A stretch of DNA of 15,442 nt, taken from positions 1 through 15,442 of the forward strand of contig JAQWTF010000041.1 in the NCBI GenBank assembly GCA_029242825.1, given 5' to 3'. Made by a program: the position numbers and the translations under genes. Each line of letters begins with the position of its first letter. The stretch's first letter is position 1. Origin of the DNA: MAG-120531 sp029242825 (GTDB lineage: Bacteria; Bacteroidota; Bacteroidia; Flavobacteriales; Flavobacteriaceae). The notes below the pieces were generated by a model that did not search any database, was not told where the DNA came from, and saw only the letters and a program-made list of their open reading frames with translations. Below are positions 13,498 through 15,442 of the stretch, one piece after another.

Positions 13498-15442
13498 TTA
13501 GTCTCTTCTCGGTTTTCTATCACGATCGTTTCTGCGATCGTTTTTACGGTCACCTTCTGCTCTTGGCGGTCTGGCAACATATCCTTCAGGCTTTTCTAAT
13601 AAAGCTTTTCTAGACACTTTCTCTTTTCTAGTTCTAGGGTCCTGACCAAAGTATTTTACTTCAAATTCATCGCCCATGTTTACCACGTCAGACACATTTT
13701 CAGTGCGTTCCCATGCCAATTCAGACACGTGTAACAATACTTCGTTTCCTGGAGCGTCTAAGTATTCTACTACAGCGCCAAAGTCTAACATTTTAATAAC
13801 CCTCACTTTGTAAGAATCACCCACTACAGGTTTAAATGTCAACGAGTCTATCTTAGCCAATACCGCTTCAATACCTTCTGGCTCAGTTCCTAAAATCTCA
13901 ATGATTCCTTCTTCTGTCACAGGATCTTCCGTCACTACAATAGTAGTTTTGGTTGTTTTCTGTAGCTCTTGAATCACTTTTCCTCCTGGTCCAATAAAGG
14001 CACCAATGTATTCGTTAGGAATTCTAGCAGTGATCATCTTAGGCGCGTAAGATTTTACTTCTGCCTTAGGGGTAGCAATCGTTTCTACCAATTTAGACAA
14101 AATGTGTAACCTACCAGCAGAAGCTTGTTTAAGGGCGTTCACTAAGATTTCGTAAGACAAACCTTTCACTTTAATATCCATCTGACAAGCGGTAATTCCG
14201 TCTGCCGTTCCGGTTACTTTAAAGTCCATATCTCCTAAGTGATCTTCATCTCCTAAGATGTCTGACAATACAGCGTATTTTCCTGAATCAGCATCTGAGA
14301 TAAGTCCCATAGCAATTCCAGATACTGGTTTGATCATCTGAACCCCAGCATCCATGAGCGCCATAGTACCCGCACAAACAGTTGCCATAGAAGAAGAACC
14401 GTTAGATTCTAATACTTCACTTACCACCCTTACAGTATAAGGACAGTCTACTGGAATTTGGTTTTTAAGCGCACGTTGTGCCAAGTTTCCGTGTCCTACT
14501 TCTCTTCTAGAAGTTCCTCTTATAGGTCTTGCTTCTCCAGTGGAGAAAGGAGGGAAGTTGTAGTGGAGGTAGAATTTTTCTTCTCCCTCGTAAGAAGGCA
14601 TGTCTATTTTGTTGGCTTCTCTAGAAGTTCCTAAAGTTACCGTGGCCAAAGCTTGTGTTTCTCCTCTGGTGAAAATAGAAGAACCGTGCGTAGAAGGCAA
14701 ATAGTCAATTTCACACCAGATAGGTCTAATCTCATCTGTCTTACGACCGTCTAATCTAAGCCCTTCATTTAAGGTAAGATCTCTTACAGCGTTTTTCTCA
14801 GTTTTGTAGTAGTATTTAGATACTAAGTCACCAAAATCTGCCAATTCTTCTTCTGAAAAACTTGCTTTAATTTCTTCTTTAATTGCGCTGAAAGCTGCAG
14901 ATCTCTCGTGTTTTGCAGAACCTGCTTGAGCAATGGCGTATACTTTGTCGTAAGCCATGTCATGAATCTTAGCCGCTAAAGCCTCGTCTTCTCTTTCTGA
15001 CGCATACTCACGTACTTCTTTTTTTCCAAATGCCTCTGCCAATCTAATTTGAGCAGCACATTGCACTTTAATGGCGTCATGAGCGAATTTAATGGCTTCT
15101 ACCATTTCTTCTTCGCTAATTTCTAGCATTTCCCCTTCTACCATCATCACTGAATCTGCAGAAGCACCAATCACCATATCAATATCAGACACTTCTAACT
15201 GAGCTCTGGTAGGGTTAAGGATAAATTTTCCGTCTATGCGTCCTACCCTTACTTCAGAGATAGCACATTCGAAAGGAAAATCAGACAATTGAATGGCTGC
15301 AGAGGCTGCCAATCCTGCCATAGCATCCGGCATAACATCTTCATCATGAGACATTAATTGGATCATTACCTGCGTTTCTGCATGGTAATCTTTTGGGAAT
15401 AAAGGACGTAATACCCTGTCTACCAATCTCATGGTAAGTACC
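13498..15442 (-). CDS. pnp: Polyribonucleotide nucleotidyltransferase (PNPase), N-terminus beyond the window
   Basis: 3'-5' phosphorolytic exoribonuclease of RNA turnover. The reading frame stays open to the window edge (V-L-T before the Met at 15432), and R-L-V-D-R-V-L-R-P-L-F-P corresponds to about residue 92 onward of the E. coli enzyme. Roughly 90 residues are therefore missing and the Met at 15432 is internal. Counting from that Met: rest of RNase PH domain 1, an all-helical linker, RNase PH domain 2 (from about 218, L-N-E-G-L-R-L-D-G-R), and the catalytic segment L-G-D-E-D-H-L-G-D-M-D-F-K-V (about 389-402). Then come a KH domain (about 464-537, with I-G-P-G-G-K) and an S1 domain (about 538-610), ending in a tail rich in Arg, Asp and Lys (about 620-644). 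All visible catalytic positions are intact. Confidence 0.97.
   Translation of the reverse strand, partial: VLTMRLVDRVLRPLFPKDYHAETQVMIQLMSHDEDVMPDAMAGLAASAAIQLSDFPFECAISEVRVGRIDGKFILNPTRAQLEVSDIDMVIGASADSVMMVEGEMLEISEEEMVEAIKFAHDAIKVQCAAQIRLAEAFGKKEVREYASEREDEALAAKIHDMAYDKVYAIAQAGSAKHERSAAFSAIKEEIKASFSEEELADFGDLVSKYYYKTEKNAVRDLTLNEGLRLDGRKTDEIRPIWCEIDYLPSTHGSSIFTRGETQALATVTLGTSREANKIDMPSYEGEEKFYLHYNFPPFSTGEARPIRGTSRREVGHGNLAQRALKNQIPVDCPYTVRVVSEVLESNGSSSMATVCAGTMALMDAGVQMIKPVSGIAMGLISDADSGKYAVLSDILGDEDHLGDMDFKVTGTADGITACQMDIKVKGLSYEILVNALKQASAGRLHILSKLVETIATPKAEVKSYAPKMITARIPNEYIGAFIGPGGKVIQELQKTTKTTIVVTEDPVTEEGIIEILGTEPEGIEAVLAKIDSLTFKPVVGDSYKVRVIKMLDFGAVVEYLDAPGNEVLLHVSELAWERTENVSDVVNMGDEFEVKYFGQDPRTRKEKVSRKALLEKPEGYVARPPRAEGDRKNDRRNDRDRKPRRD

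Noticed and set aside
1..15442. Search for a defence island, CRISPR array, integrase, transposase or biosynthetic cluster.
   Set aside because: All genes belong to recognised families with housekeeping, envelope or transport roles, and base use is uniform; there is no sign of recent transfer.

Overview
This window looks like core chromosome from a member of the Bacteroidota, most likely a marine-type Flavobacteriaceae. The grounds are: a short (287 aa) primary sigma factor without region 1.1, a PorP/SprF-family type IX secretion membrane protein, a YpdA-type flavin reductase with the Bacteroidota motif set, an Nfu protein with two tandem N-terminal domains, promoter -7 elements of the TAnnTTTG type, weak or absent Shine-Dalgarno sequences, and AT-rich DNA. 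I see no tRNA, rRNA, CRISPR array, insertion sequence or prophage. No gene-free stretch reaches 300 bases; the longest is 157 bases (13341-13497).

Layout. 1-4520 (+): a tripartite efflux operon, made of the last codons of one MacB-like permease, a complete second permease, an HlyD/MacA-like adaptor and a TolC-like outer membrane factor. tsaB (tRNA t6A synthesis) follows 10 bases later. 4530-6292 (-): nfu (Fe-S carrier) followed by an MscS-type channel. 6293-6398: a divergent regulatory gap with a TAnnTTTG element on each strand. 6399-7812 (+): gamma-carbonic-anhydrase-like protein, then fabD (malonyl-CoA:ACP transacylase). 7815-15442 (-): read in transcription order, pnp (5' end off the window), terminator, rpoD, terminator, trmL, rpe, ypdA, a PorP/SprF-like gene, and a divergent Nramp-family transporter.

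How the genes work together. The first four reading frames would build one envelope-spanning export machine: inner-membrane permeases, periplasmic adaptor and outer-membrane channel, with the ATPase presumably upstream of the window. pnp, rpoD, trmL, rpe, fabD, tsaB and nfu are housekeeping functions (RNA turnover, transcription, tRNA modification, pentose phosphate pathway, fatty acid synthesis, Fe-S delivery). rpe and ypdA are joined as TAAATG and are probably co-translated.

I did not find a clearly undescribed system. The best leads are the Nramp-family protein whose DPGN metal-binding motif reads GTSH and whose MPH motif reads MPT; the YpdA protein with Ile where Firmicutes YpdA has its reactive Cys; a strong terminator squeezed between rpoD and trmL with almost no room for a trmL promoter; an orphan PorP/SprF gene; and two start-codon corrections supported by promoter elements.
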